Shown: positions 47,484 to 58,960 of the stretch, piece by piece
Numbering within the stretch: the stretch's first letter is position 1
Layout: every line of letters begins with the position of its first letter
Assembly: GCA_036320915.1 (NCBI GenBank)
Contig: JAXBDG010000001.1
Location: 1,612,001-1,676,000 of the forward strand
Source: Linnemannia elongata
Lineage: Eukaryota; Mortierellomycota; Mortierellomycetes; Mortierellales; Mortierellaceae
Direction of reading: 5' to 3'
Length of the DNA: 64,000 bases
Translations under genes and position numbers: made by a program
Notes under the pieces: model-generated
What the model saw: the letters and a program-made list of their open reading frames with translations, nothing else
Databases searched by the model: none
Told to the model about the DNA's origin: nothing

Positions 47484-48536
47484 CTAGGATTCTGGATGAA
47501 TGGGAACCTATGACAAGCGAAGAAGAAAAGACAATAATAGAGTTCAGGTTCAGGTTTTTGCACTCGACTGGACAATCAAACGATAATAGGGGGTAACAAC
47601 GGCGAAGGATGTCGTCGATTCCTGGATGGGAGGGTTCTCATAGCCATATCTATGAAATGTATCCTGGCCCCCTTGTACGTAAGGTCGTTCAAGGGCTCAT
47701 AATAATCGGTGAGAACATCAAGCACGAGCCAGCTTTCTTAGTACAAAGTTGATTGGGTGCTGTGGTGGGTCCTTTTGTTCTTTAGGAAGAATCGCACTTG
47801 CCCTCATGCATGCAACAGTACATTGTACAAAGCCAACTGTATGTCCATTGATGAGGAGCGAATAGGCTGTTGTGTAATGATTAAGGGACAATGGAATGGT
47901 GGCGCTTTGGGCACAACACACTTCTGGGCGGTTGAGTATGATCTTACCGTAGAAGTGAAAGAGAGCAGCGATGAAGGTATGTGTGTAAGTGTGCAAAAGC
48001 GATGCGTCGTTGTAGTAGTTGTAGGCGTCGTTGAGGTCGTAGTTGTTGTGTGAGCAGAAAGAGAAAGGAGAAGGATGAGAAGGAAGGACCGATGGAGGAG
48101 ATGTGTTTGAATGTGTTTGTGTTTTTTTGTGAGTGGTGATGTAGAAGAGGGAGGGGAGAGAAGGGAAAAAAACGAGGTGGAGAGGACAAAGAGGAAGGAA
48201 GGGACAAAAAGGAAACATTATGCGAATTTTTGAAACTCAAATAACAACCACTGCGAATGAAATAAGAGAGACCTTTTGTCGAGTTGCTCTGCATATATTG
48301 GTACTGGCGTTACGGTCGTGCTCCTTGTCGTACACAGCCGCTACAGATGACTTGACGGTCGAGGAATAGTGTGCCCCTTGGACTCGAAATCGCAACAATC
48401 TATGAACGTCCTGAACTTGCATTATCACTCCACATTGGTGGCACCCTGTAATACTCTCTTTTTTTTTTTTTCTTTGGACCTTTTCATTTGAAAATGGAAA
48501 TGAGCAATGAAGAGAAAATGCCAAACACAAAAACGA
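47484..48536. other. probable 5' exons and promoter of the Gln/Ser-rich gene
   Basis: 1.05 kb on the minus-strand gene's 5' side. Coding-like stretches on the minus strand lie at 47700-47575, at 48060-47950 (NNYDLNDAYNYYND, ending at a GTAAGATC donor near 47946) and at 48420-48272 (MQVQDVHRLLRFRVQG). I could not join them confidently. The rest is CT-rich on the minus strand. Confidence 0.35.
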
Positions 48537-49460
48537 CTACGCCTGGGAGAACTTGATATGGGCCTCGTAGAACTGGATCAGCTTCTGGGGACACTTCTGA
48601 TGGGCTTCCTCGATCGGGTGATGTGTCTCCTTGCCGTTACTCCACAATAGACGGATCAACAACTTCTGATCGCTTCGCTCCACTGTTAGGATAGAGTCCA
48701 CCTTGTCCTCCCATGATGCCCAGCGCTTGGGTGGCATCCAGCTACTGTCATTGCTGCTGCTGCCGCTGCTGCTGCTGCTGCCGTTGTTGTTGCTATTGTT
48801 GTTATTGTTGCTTACAACACCCTCGACTCCGCTCTTTGCTTTCATGATTTCCTTTGACGTGTCGCCTGTCCTTTGTCTCTTGGCAGGCTTCATATTCGTC
48901 ACGGTATCGCCATCACGGTCCTTCTTTGTTCCCCTCGCACCGTCAGACTTTGCTTTCCTTGCTGGCTCCTTCTTGACATGGATATCATCTTTGCTCTTCA
49001 GGTCGCTCCTTGATCCTCCTGCTTGCTCGTGACGCACCCAGTATGCCTCAACGAGATCCCTACAAAAGACATTTTCCTTGTTCTCCCATGTGTTTTCGTC
49101 CGAGTCGTATCCGTTCCATTTCAAATAGTACTGTAGCTTCCCCTTTGTGTGCCTATGGCCAACAACTCTTTCGACCTCATATTCTGCCCCCTCTGAGTCT
49201 TCTCCGTCGTTATCCTCGTCATCGCCTTTGTCGATGCTGTCAACCTTGCTATCGCCCTTCCCCTCGGGCATGACCCCTAAAGCCCTCTCTTCCGCCCTGT
49301 CCTCTGTCTTAATTATGTCGCCCGCGTCACGCTTGACTTTGTCGCGGGTTCTGGGCTGGATGACCTCGTCCGCCCTGTTTGTCTCGTTGATCTTTTGCTC
49401 CTTCAAAGGAGCGCTAGGTTCTTTGCTGGCAGCTGCTTCTGAGGTGCTGGCGTCAGTCAT
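48537..49460 (-). CDS. HP1-type chromodomain / chromoshadow-domain protein
   Basis: An intronless gene of 307 aa. The N-terminus is charged and ends in an acidic stretch (DKGDDEDNDGEDSE). The chromodomain follows at about residues 93-143, beginning EYEVERVVGHRHTKGKLQYY and continuing LKWNGYDSDENTWEN; the aromatic-cage positions (Tyr in EYEVE, Trp in LKW, the aromatic after) are present. A linker with basic patches (PAKRQR), poly-Asn and poly-Ser leads to a chromoshadow-like domain at about 245-303 (WEDKVDSILTVERSDQK ... CPQKLIQFYEAHIKF). This matches HP1/Swi6: binding to H3K9-methylated nucleosomes, dimerising through the shadow domain to form heterochromatin. Which paralogue is unknown. Start chosen as the first in-frame Met before the charged tail. 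Confidence 0.9.
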   Translation of the reverse strand: MTDASTSEAAASKEPSAPLKEQKINETNRADEVIQPRTRDKVKRDAGDIIKTEDRAEERALGVMPEGKGDSKVDSIDKGDDEDNDGEDSEGAEYEVERVVGHRHTKGKLQYYLKWNGYDSDENTWENKENVFCRDLVEAYWVRHEQAGGSRSDLKSKDDIHVKKEPARKAKSDGARGTKKDRDGDTVTNMKPAKRQRTGDTSKEIMKAKSGVEGVVSNNNNNSNNNGSSSSSGSSSNDSSWMPPKRWASWEDKVDSILTVERSDQKLLIRLLWSNGKETHHPIEEAHQKCPQKLIQFYEAHIKFSQA

Positions 49461-51292
49461 TGTAAGGACGTCCTAGAACCGCAATGAAAAACAATGCAAA
49501 CAAATCGCCGATTAGTTGCTGCGTACCATTAGCTGGCGAGAAATGTTATAACAATTCTTCACGCATGCCTCCAGGCTCAATGTGCGGGATCTTATGTGTT
49601 GCATCAGTAAGTCCTGATTCTTGTAGGCTCTTTGATTCAATGATCGTACCTAAGTTGTTGACTGGGGGAAAGTTGAAGGGTAAGAGCACTTCCCTTTTTC
49701 TCTTCGAAGCAAAGTTCCCTATCAAGAATAGTCACGTGCAGTCAGTCCGAGAAGGAAGGAATTCAATAAGCCATGTGCCCCACCAATGGACGCGTCTTGC
49801 TCTAGGTAAGTCGGACTATCGCTGCCATCCTCTTTCTCTGTTCCTGCTCCTCCTCCACCTCTTCCCTCATTCTCTTCTTCACTCCTTCTGCCTGCGGTCT
49901 GCGAGTGCCCCGACTCTTTCTTTCATGCTCTCACGAAAATCATCATTCTGACACATGCACCACTCGACTCTGTTTGTCTGTCTGCCTATCACCATTCCTA
50001 GCAACTCGCCTTCTCCTTTAAGCCCGCATGGCTCAATTGCTTTTTTGTTTATCTTCCACCCAGTCTGCCTATTTCCATCAATGCCGTGCTTGGACGATCA
50101 TTTCACTCACCCACTAACATCTTACTTTTTTTTTATTCGCCTTCTCTTTCAGGCACACATTGCCCTGTCTTTCGCCTCCTCCCTTCCCCGATACACCCTA
50201 TTTCCTCGTTTTTCTCTGTCTCCTTACTCACCTCCTTCTGTTCCTTGTGACTCCTATTAAACCTTTTCCTTGATATGTGACCATAGAGTGCTCAAAACCC
50301 CCCCTTGCTATGTCCCATAGCAGGCATATTCCACGCCAATTCTATCCCCTTCTTCCTTATTCTCTTCCTCTTCCTCTCTCCCCTTTCCCCTTCTTCCTCT
50401 CCTTCACCTCCTCTTTTTTAGCCTCGCACCAAAACATATGCAAGAAAAATGCGGCCGTTGTTTTGTCCTTTTTCTCGTAAGTTTCTTTTTGATTGTTGGC
50501 TTCTTTTCGCCCCCTGGAAATTTCGCAATGCTTGCTGGATTGATCAACTCTCAATTTCCCTTTTTTTGGTTTATACTGCATGTTGTCGATTTAGTAGGCA
50601 AGATAGGTTATGTATGTCGCTTTCTTTTTTTTTTGCTACGTTCGTCACGAAAAATAGCTGCATAGACAAAAATGCAGCCTACGCTTTTTTTTTTTAGAAA
50701 ACAATGGCAAGATGACAATCTGTATGGTGGGATAGTATAGACGCATGCAAGAAAGCAAGCCTGCAAGCAAGCAGCTCCTCCTACTTTTTCCTAGATTTTC
50801 CTTTCTTACTTTACTTTCCTTCCTTATTTCCTTCTTGCCTTCTGACCCCTACTTGTCAACCTTTGCGCAATACATGAACAACATAGTAACAACCAGCCTG
50901 CTATTCAGATGGACCTTTGCTAGTCTTGAAGTGAGAGAGAAAAAAAGATAGGGGGCAGAGGAGGGTTGAATAGCGTCGAAGAGGGTATTGATGGACAGAG
51001 AGGGTGTGCTCTAGACGCTTTTTTTTTTTTTTTGTTGCGTTTGTTGTGCTCAGGCATATCTATTGTTTCAATGTTCCTCATCGTTTTTGAGCATCTATTA
51101 TGATTGACCGAGTTGCTATCATCGTCTTCAAATAGCTAAATCCAGCTCGTTCACTACTCCTTAAATTACATTTAAATATCCAGCGTAATCCCCTCTTTTT
51201 TTTCCTTCTCAAGCAACAACAACCTCTTCTTCTCCACCACCACTGCCACTACTACCACACAAACTCCCAAGCAACCAGCCTTCAAGAAAAAA
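49461..51292. other. divergent intergenic region between HP1-like and METTL26-like genes
   Basis: About 1.8 kb. 49740-50440 is pyrimidine-rich on the plus strand; a good GTAAGT donor follows a short frame (ATG near 49787, donor at 49805) and CTTTCAG occurs at about 50148-50154, so a 5' leader intron is possible. The last 100 bp are CT/AC-rich before the ATG at 51293. No protein-coding gene that I can support. Confidence 0.45.
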
Positions 51293-52361
51293 ATGTCGAC
51301 TACTACCACCGCCACTGCTCAGGTCTTTGACAACGGTGTCATCAAGCAAGCAAGCGAGCTCAAGACAGGCGACAAGGTCTTCTTGGCCCCCACGGACCGC
51401 AACAAGGATGTCATCCTCGACGCTCTTCGTCCATTCCTGAACGAGTCTAACCTTGGTAAATTTGTTCATCCCCATCCATCCATGCATCCATGCAATTTTC
51501 ATGTCGTACCGATGATCATCGGTACACCTTTGAATGTACGCACTCATTGCATAATCACCAAGTTCAGCACACTAACACATCCTTTGTTTTGGGGTGTCTT
51601 TCTCTCTGTTCTACTTCACCATTTCCTCTTTTTTGTACTTTTTTTGCAATCATTCAGTTCTTGAAGTCGCCTCAGGATCAGGACAACACGTCTATCACTT
51701 TTCGAACGCCTATCCCGAGGTTACTTTCCAACCAACTGAGTATGACACCTCCCTCTTCTCCTCCATCCACGCCTACACTGCCGACCTTCCCGCCAATAAC
51801 CGCGTCAGAGCTCCCCTTGAGCTCGATGCCACTAAGACCGAACACTGGCACGCTGTCTCGAAAGCCGCTATCGGCTCTACCGGATACGATCTGGTGATCA
51901 CCACCAATGTCTTCCATATCACCCCTTGGACTGTTGCCACAGGCATTGTCCGCGGGTCTGGACAGGTTCTGAGGTCCGGTGGGCACTTTGTTCTTTATGG
52001 CGCCTTCAAGAGGAACGGCAAGTTCAGCACCGAGAGTAACGCTCAGGTAAAAAATCACATTTTTGCTATGTTTATTTTTGTTTGAGTTTGACCTGACACC
52101 CAAGTTATGCATGTCGATTCTTGGAACCCAATTCCAAGTAAATTAACAACCCCCTCATTCCTTCGAAATTAACATCAATTGCCCATGCATGCATAGTTTG
52201 ACCAGACCCTCCGTGGCCGCGACCCCTCGTGGGGAGTCCGCGACATCGAGGAGATCCAAAAGGTTGCCGAGACCGAAGCCCAGATGAGGTTGGTCGAGAT
52301 CCGAGACATGCCCTCCAACAACTACCTCCTCGTCTTCAAGAAGATCTCCCTTGAGGAGTAA
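51293..52361 (+). CDS. DUF938 / METTL26-like SAM-dependent methyltransferase-fold protein
   Basis: Exons 51293-51455, 51658-52046 and 52197-52361 give 717 nt (238 aa), about the normal length for the family. Recognisable segments are KVFLAPTDRNKDVILDALRP, VLEVASGSGQHVYHFSNAYP (SAM-binding motif I, ExASGSGQH), VTFQPTEYD (post-I), YDLVITTNVFHITPWT, LRSGGHFVLYGAFKRNGKFS, SWGVRDIEEI and NNYLLVFKK. This set defines the DUF938 family, whose human member is METTL26. The methyl-acceptor substrate is unknown. All three donor/acceptor pairs are canonical and phases agree. The start is the first Met, in a CT/A-rich leader. No clear co-regulated neighbour. Confidence 0.9.
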
Positions 52362-54625
52362 AGAAAAAAAGACCGTTGATCAGGCATTGAGAAATTTGGG
52401 GGTGGGTGGTATTGCGCCAAACTGACACCCCTAGCGTAGCTCTTTCTCATTGATTTGTTTTATGCAATTTTTCTTCGCCCCCTCGTTTTTTTTGCGCCCC
52501 CCCCCCCCCCCCCCCCTGAAAGTTTTTTAGTGCCTCCTCCCTTGTAAGTAGCCCTACCCTCCCTTTTCTAGTCAGTGCCCTTCTTTTCTTTTTCGAACAA
52601 AAAAAAACGCGACCCTCTACTCGCTGCAGTCCATGCCCTTTGCCGTAATAAAAATATGTGCTAAAAACCATCCAGCCGTTCCCCCTTCATAGAGCAAAGA
52701 AAAAAAATTAGTGGCAACTAGCAAGGTCACAAAGGGGCGCTTGATCAGCTGATACACGATCTAGGCCTTTCATTGCTTCGGCGAAGACTTTTTTTCAGAC
52801 CAAGGAGAAGGACGTGATGCTACATAAGGATATTAAACGGACTGGGTTTACTCTCGCGAAAATAACAAGCTCCATCCACACGAAGAGAGAAAAGGCAAAC
52901 ATAAAAAAAATAAAAAAAGGACTCTGCTCGCTAACTGAACTGCCTATAACCCAAACTCACTCGCTCGCGCCACCGAGTCAACGCTGAAAAAAAAAAACTT
53001 TGTTTGAGCGTCGCGCTTAATGTTGACGGTGTAAATGCTATCTTCTGGCGTACGCGTCATCCATCAAGGCTATTATAGCAAAGTAAACCTTCGTTTTGTG
53101 GTTCCTTTCTCATTGACCACTGTCGTTCAATCGACTCATCATTGACCAATCAGTCCAGTCACGCCCGCAGCAGCCAGGACTAGGGAATTGAACCACCCAG
53201 AAGGACATATTCTAGACGCCTTTGGCTCCGAACAAAACAAAACACCTGCTAATTGTCGAGAGAACAGTGTGAGCACGCATGAATCGCGGGGAAAACAAAA
53301 AAGGGCCATGTTATACTATCTGCTGTACTGCACGTACACCATTCTGTCCGCCGATTGGTAATTGACGATGGACGATTGGCAATTGTGCAGTGATGTGATG
53401 AGGAGGAAGCGAATAGGTAGGCGATGCATGGCAGTATACCAATGTACGTTTGTTATCCGTTTCGATATAGACAAATATAGACAAAAAAGTTTTGGGGTAA
53501 GCAATTCTTAGTCATGGACGTGTGAGAAATAGAAAAAAAAAAGTGTGGGTGAGTAAGACTAGAAGGGCCGATCTGCATGAAAGAATAAACGGGCTTTCGT
53601 CTGGACGGTAGGTTTTTTTTTTGGATTGTGGAGTCAAAAAAACAAAGGCGCATTATTGTTTGTGCCAGTTTTGGACGCTTGGGTCAACATGGAGGGGGTC
53701 AAGGCGAGAGCCGACAAGGGAGTTAAAATCAAGCGGCGGAGGCGGAGACGAAAGAAGGATCGGCTTGTATTTCCGTTGGGAAGGGGATCAGAGCGTGCGC
53801 AGAGACAATGGAGGAGGGGGCCTAGGTTCAAAAGCCATTGGCATTACTATCATTCCTATTTAGCCCCATATCGACTGTATTGCTCGCTCTGGGGCCGGCT
53901 ACCTCTATCAATTGAGTGAGGCAAAAAAAACTGTGCCAAGGCAATAACTTGTGAACTCAATATGGCCTAAAGAGGGAGGGACAAACTCTCTTTTTTTGTC
54001 GTTTCTTTGTACGACACGTTTTCTTTTTCTTATCAGCAAAGGCTCCTTCCCTCTCGGAATGCCTTTCCTTCTCTCCCTTCCTCAACAAAAACAAGCGTTC
54101 TGGTCCCCCCCCCCCCCCCCCCCCCCTTTGTGGTGTGAAGTCCATCCCTCGGGTGTGGCTTCTTATTTCTACCCTTTCACCATAGGTCTGCTGACTGTGC
54201 ACTTTCCATCCTTTCTCCTCAAGAGTAATAGAATCGTCTTTCCACGATGGTGGTTTTGTTGAAAGCATGCAAGCTTCCCCCGGTCCCCCGCATTTTCCAA
54301 AGGCAAGAAGGGTTGATCGGAAAAAAAGGTCTCATTTTCTTTACTCCTTGTACAACTCTCGGAAGTCCTTCTCGCTCCTTTGTCTTTCCTTCTCCTGAAT
54401 ATACTCTGTCAGCCTTTCGGAGAGATATGATGCAAAAAAGTAGATTGAGAAATGATATGACAATACCACAGACTTAAAAAAAAAGGTTCATAGAAAGAAA
54501 AGAAAAATATGAGAGCAACCAACAAGAGATGAAAGGAATGAGGTTGAATTGGTGGGGGAGAAAATCTATTCAAGTAGGACGCATAAACAACGAGCACAAA
54601 ACCCAATTGCCCAGCCCTAAAACCC

Positions 54626-54629
<4 letters not shown>

Positions 54630-54664
<35 letters not shown>
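54630..54664 (+). repeat. T35 homopolymer
   Basis: Thirty-five T residues in the gene-poor tract. Confidence 0.9.
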
Positions 54665-56071
54665 CCTCTTGAGAAAAAACACGATCCTTCTCACCCCTGA
54701 GACGAGCAAAAAAGAAACCGTCAACATAAACCTGGATTCTCTTCGTTTTTTTTTTTTGTTTATGGTTGTTGTTTTTTTGGTTATTGTTTGTTTGCACACT
54801 TTGATACGTTGCAGTGATGGGATGAGGTCCCGCCTTCTCTTCCCCTCGTTTCTCATTTCCTTTCTCCTTCTCTTCGTGTTTTTATATTAACACTCCCGTC
54901 CGGCTTGATCCCGCGTTCATCAAAACCAAGAATGGCATAACAGGACGATGATATGCTCTTGGTGTGCATGATGGTTAAATGATATCGGATGTGGGAGAAG
55001 AATGTGGAAGCAAGGTCATACAATGCAAAAGAATATGAAAAATGAAAAGATTTACCACGCAGTTCACATTAAACATGTGGGCGGCACAACAACTACTCGA
55101 AATGTACGTTATTCAAGGCTCTCATGTCTACTAACCGTATCAGCTGTTCAGATGTGCCAATGGCCACCAGGATATGGCGATTGTGTATTGTTTTACAAAT
55201 ACCGGCGCATCGACCTCCCCATCAAAATAATAGGAGTTGTGGGATTGGAGATCCAGCTGAATCGATAGAGAACGAGCAAGAGCGAGAACGAGAGATAGCA
55301 AAAAAAAAAAAAAAAAAAAAAAAAAGAGCGAAGAGAGAGTATATTCAATAGCACTCCACACGCTGGTCTTCATTCACGTAGATGAAAATAAATCATGTGT
55401 ATTCTGTTCGGATGAATGACTTTGTCTGTTTGCTGTGGAAAAAAATGAGATATGAAATGGTGGAGAGAGTCAGCAGGCCATCAAGCAAGGCATTGCTGCT
55501 TGCTGCCTGCGGATTGTCTACTTATTTTCTTCTCCTCTTTCTCCATCACTTTACCACAACTCGCACAGGTACATATATCGTCTTTGATTTATCCGGATTG
55601 AAAAGGTGACCATCGTGTGGGGGATGATTCACGCTGGGAGTTTTTTTTTCTGCTCTCTCTCTCTCTTTCGCACTCTATTGAATATGACTTTGTCTTCTAG
55701 ATAGGCTTTAGATTACTTGTGTTCTTTCTTGTCTCTTTCCTGCTCTCTTGCCAGCCCATCTCCCTGCGGAGAAAAAGAAAATATGTAGAGAGTGCCCAGC
55801 TAGCACATGAGCGAGACTCTGTTCTATATAGGACAGAAAAGCCGGTGGGGGAGGAAGGACGAGAGTAGACTACTTTTGAAGCGGATGGGGGAAGGCAAGA
55901 AGTGTCTAATCAATACAAATGAGTGGGAGCCCTACTAGCTATTTCCCTGACCAATGGCGCTGTCTGGCTGTTTAGTGATAGGCTGAGCTATTCTTTGCTT
56001 TTGTTCTCCTTGTCCCTCTCTGTAGCCTTGGTCTGTGCATCCCCAACCTTGCAAAATAGAGTTGCCGTATC

Positions 56072-56593
56072 TCACAAACTGAACCAAAGCCGAGCGGCGG
56101 AGTTGGCTCGACCGGTGGAGGGTTTTTTTTTTTTTTTTTTTATTTGTTTAGTCCTATTTGAGTGCTTGTATCCCTCCCGAACTAACAACAAAACGCACAA
56201 AAAAAGAAAAGGAAGAAGAGAAAAACGAGAGCCTTCTCTTTCATTATTCATTGTTTTACTTTCCCGATTTCCAAACATCGTTCGTAACTCGATAGCCCAG
56301 CTGGGATTGGAGAGAAACAATCCAAGGGACTTGAATAAATAAAAGGATGCTGGTTCTCTTACCTGGCAAGTCATGGAACCATCCGAATCGCTCGCACAGC
56401 GTGTGAATCCCTTTGTTGTCCTTAAGGAGCAGTCTTTCGTTCCTTGGACCATGCATGGTCTTTCAGTATTCTCGCGGGATAAAAAGGGTTGATCAAGAAA
56501 AGGTAAAATACAATGCAAGGACCAAGGCAGGGAAGGGAATAGCTTTTTGATTCGATGTAGAGGATCAATCTGCTTACCGTAACCATCGTTCAT
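56072..56593 (-). CDS. possible hypothetical protein, 173 aa
   Basis: The longest frame in the gene-poor tract that is not mostly low complexity. The first ~125 residues look protein-like (KQIDPLHRIKKLFPSLPWS, CMVQGTKDCSLRTTKGFTRC, SNPSWAIELRTMFGNRESK). The last part runs into a Lys run from a T tract. A second frame over 56456-56365 also looks coding-like and ends at a GTAAGA donor, so the true structure, if any, may be spliced. No family recognised. It could be chance. Confidence 0.15.
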   Translation of the reverse strand: MNDGYGKQIDPLHRIKKLFPSLPWSLHCILPFLDQPFLSRENTERPCMVQGTKDCSLRTTKGFTRCASDSDGSMTCQVREPASFYLFKSLGLFLSNPSWAIELRTMFGNRESKTMNNEREGSRFSLLPFLFLCVLLLVREGYKHSNRTKQIKKKKKKPSTGRANSAARLWFSL

Positions 56594-58114
56594 TTTATCT
56601 CCACGTTGTCGATGTTAAAAGAAGAAGATATGTAAGACAGACAAAGATCCGTCCTCTCTTTTGTCGTTATTTCTCCCCCGCAAGCAACTTTGCCCACCCA
56701 CCTTCGTCCTCTCGCGTGCTTGCTAAGCTGGTATGCTGTCTGACATTGGTTCTTTTATACCACTGGGACCTCGTCTACTATAACATATTAAAAAATAGAC
56801 GAGGGTGCTGCAATAATCTCCTGTTAAGTGCATCTCAAGTGATTGTTGGCGGCAATGACGACACATTCACTTTCAAGCCATTTTCATTCATCTCATTTCA
56901 GAGGCTGTCTGGAACCAATGAATAAGCGGAAGGCTCATTCTATTGTGTTCTTGCTCTCTTCATTAGCGGCATGGTGGCAAGTGTAGCAGATCAAATAAGG
57001 AAGCAGACGATACTGCTCTGCGTTTTTTGAAAGAAGGTGGTGTCTATAATGGATGTGGGGGTGAATGAAATATGTGATAGGAAAAAATTCAGTTAAGAAA
57101 ATGGCGTTTTTTTTTTTGGGTGTTGTGCGGAGATAAGGACGCACTCTCGAAATATTTATTCGAGTCTAAAACGCAAAAAGAGTTGACCGAGGAAAGCAAG
57201 ACAAGGGGGAGGAGAGACACAAGGAGAAAGGGAGAGGGTTGGATGGGATAGACGAGTAAAGAGAATAAGTATGGTAGAGGATATGGACGAATAGTATTGC
57301 GCGTAGACGACATTGCCATTGTCGGTTTGCTCATTCGCGCCCATTCTTTGTCTTCTTCGTTGCTCACGTTGTCGCTGTGGGATTGTAGGAGACGGTCCAC
57401 TTCAGACCAACTACTACAGTACCCCTGGACTATGTCTTGGTATGTTTTTGTTTTCTTTATTGGTCGTGCCTATTTGTTTTTGTTATTTCATTGTCGAACA
57501 TGTATCCACTTTCGTCAAGGAACCAATCCCTGTCGTGATGTGGAACCAAGGGCTTTATATGTCGAGAAATTGAGAGGCTATAAAGCAATGGGAAAAAAAC
57601 CGTGCCATCGAGCTCATATGTGGTTGATTGTGGGATAAGTGTGTGAAAAGTTGTAAGAGAGAATGGCAGAGGAGGATGAGGAGGATGACAAAGGAACGTT
57701 TGCAAACAGGAGGGATGAGATAACAAAAAAAACAAAAAAAGTAAAACAAAGCAATGGGATGAGCAAGAGAGTGAAAATGTGTGGGGGGAGCGAGTGTGGT
57801 GGATGTGAGTGTGCGCAATGAAATTTGGATATGGTTGCTGTTTTGACTGAGTACAGACCGAGCGTGGCGATATGCAAAGCAATGAAGGTGAAAGAAGGAG
57901 AAAAACTCAAGCTTTATGCTTCATTGCACATGGTACCTCTTGCCTGAATAGAGATGGCAATTCAGTCGTCGTTGTTCATGAACAGAACACAACCATGGAT
58001 AGAGAGTGAAATGGAAATAGTAATGCCGAGAATAAAATAGGATCGGGCCAGTCGATGGAGCAAGCAAAAAAAAAAAAAAAAAAAAGGAAACAAAGCTCGT
58101 TGTTGATGTTGATC

Positions 58115-58160
58115 ATGAAAGTGTGAAAGTGTGAAAGTGTGAAAGTGTGAAAATGCGAAA
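58115..58160 (+). repeat. 8-bp tandem repeat (GTGTGAAA)n
   Basis: About five tandem copies with minor variation at the end, intergenic. Confidence 0.85.
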
Positions 58161-58922
58161 GTAAGAAAGTGAGAGAGAAATAAAACAGTGCGAACGAAGT
58201 AGAGACGCGCCTGATTCAATACTCGCAACTGTATTGGATTGTTACTAGAGATAAGGGAATAGTGCAAGCAGCAAATGGAGAAGAGACCTTTTTCCAATCT
58301 GCTTTTTACTTTACTCGCGTTTATTGTATTGTATAAGAATTGCAAATGGCGACCAAAACACAGATGAAAATGACAAGCTGTTCATTCATACCCACTAATG
58401 TTTAGCTGTCGAGAGACCACGGCCAGGCAAGATTCACCGATGCAAAGATATTGAAATTGTTTTCCTAGACTGTTGGTTTCCTGCTCTCGATCTCCCTTGG
58501 TTATGTTTTTTTCTATCCCTCGATCGGACTAAAGGCTAGTGGCGTGTATTCTCAAGAGAGAACAAAAAAGAGTGAGAAAGACAAGAAGAGAGAGAGGGAG
58601 CGAGAGAGAGGGAGAGAGAGTGAGGAGAAGGACAGGCTAAGGCGTGGTGAGCGAACTCAAGTAGCCAATTGAGAGATGGAAGGGTGCAAAGAAGGGGCTG
58701 AAAAAAAAAAAAAAAAAAAAAAGGATTTTCCTCCGCAGACACACGCAGAAGGATCAAAAGGATAGACAGAAGGGACAGGGGAGAAAAGAAAAGAAAAGAA
58801 AATTTTCTTCTCTTCCCTCCTTCCCTCCGTTCCACTTTGTTCTGTTGTCAGCATCGACGGAGTAAGCAGCAGAGCAAGCAGCAAAACATAAAAGGGATGC
58901 CCTTCCCTCACCCTCTGTCGAA

Positions 58923-58925
<3 letters not shown>

Positions 58926-58957
<32 letters not shown>
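58926..58957 (+). repeat. T32 homopolymer
   Basis: Thirty-two T residues within a CT-rich block. Confidence 0.9.

Positions 58958-58960
<3 letters not shown>

Noticed and set aside
47718..48218. 166-codon minus-strand frame
   Set aside because: Its first half is CT-rich leader-type sequence and it crosses a GTAAGA donor; parts may be exonic but the whole frame is not a gene.
49484..49951. 155-codon plus-strand frame upstream of the METTL26-like gene
   Set aside because: Pyrimidine-rich leader sequence read as Ser/Leu/His; a strong GTAAGT donor lies inside it.
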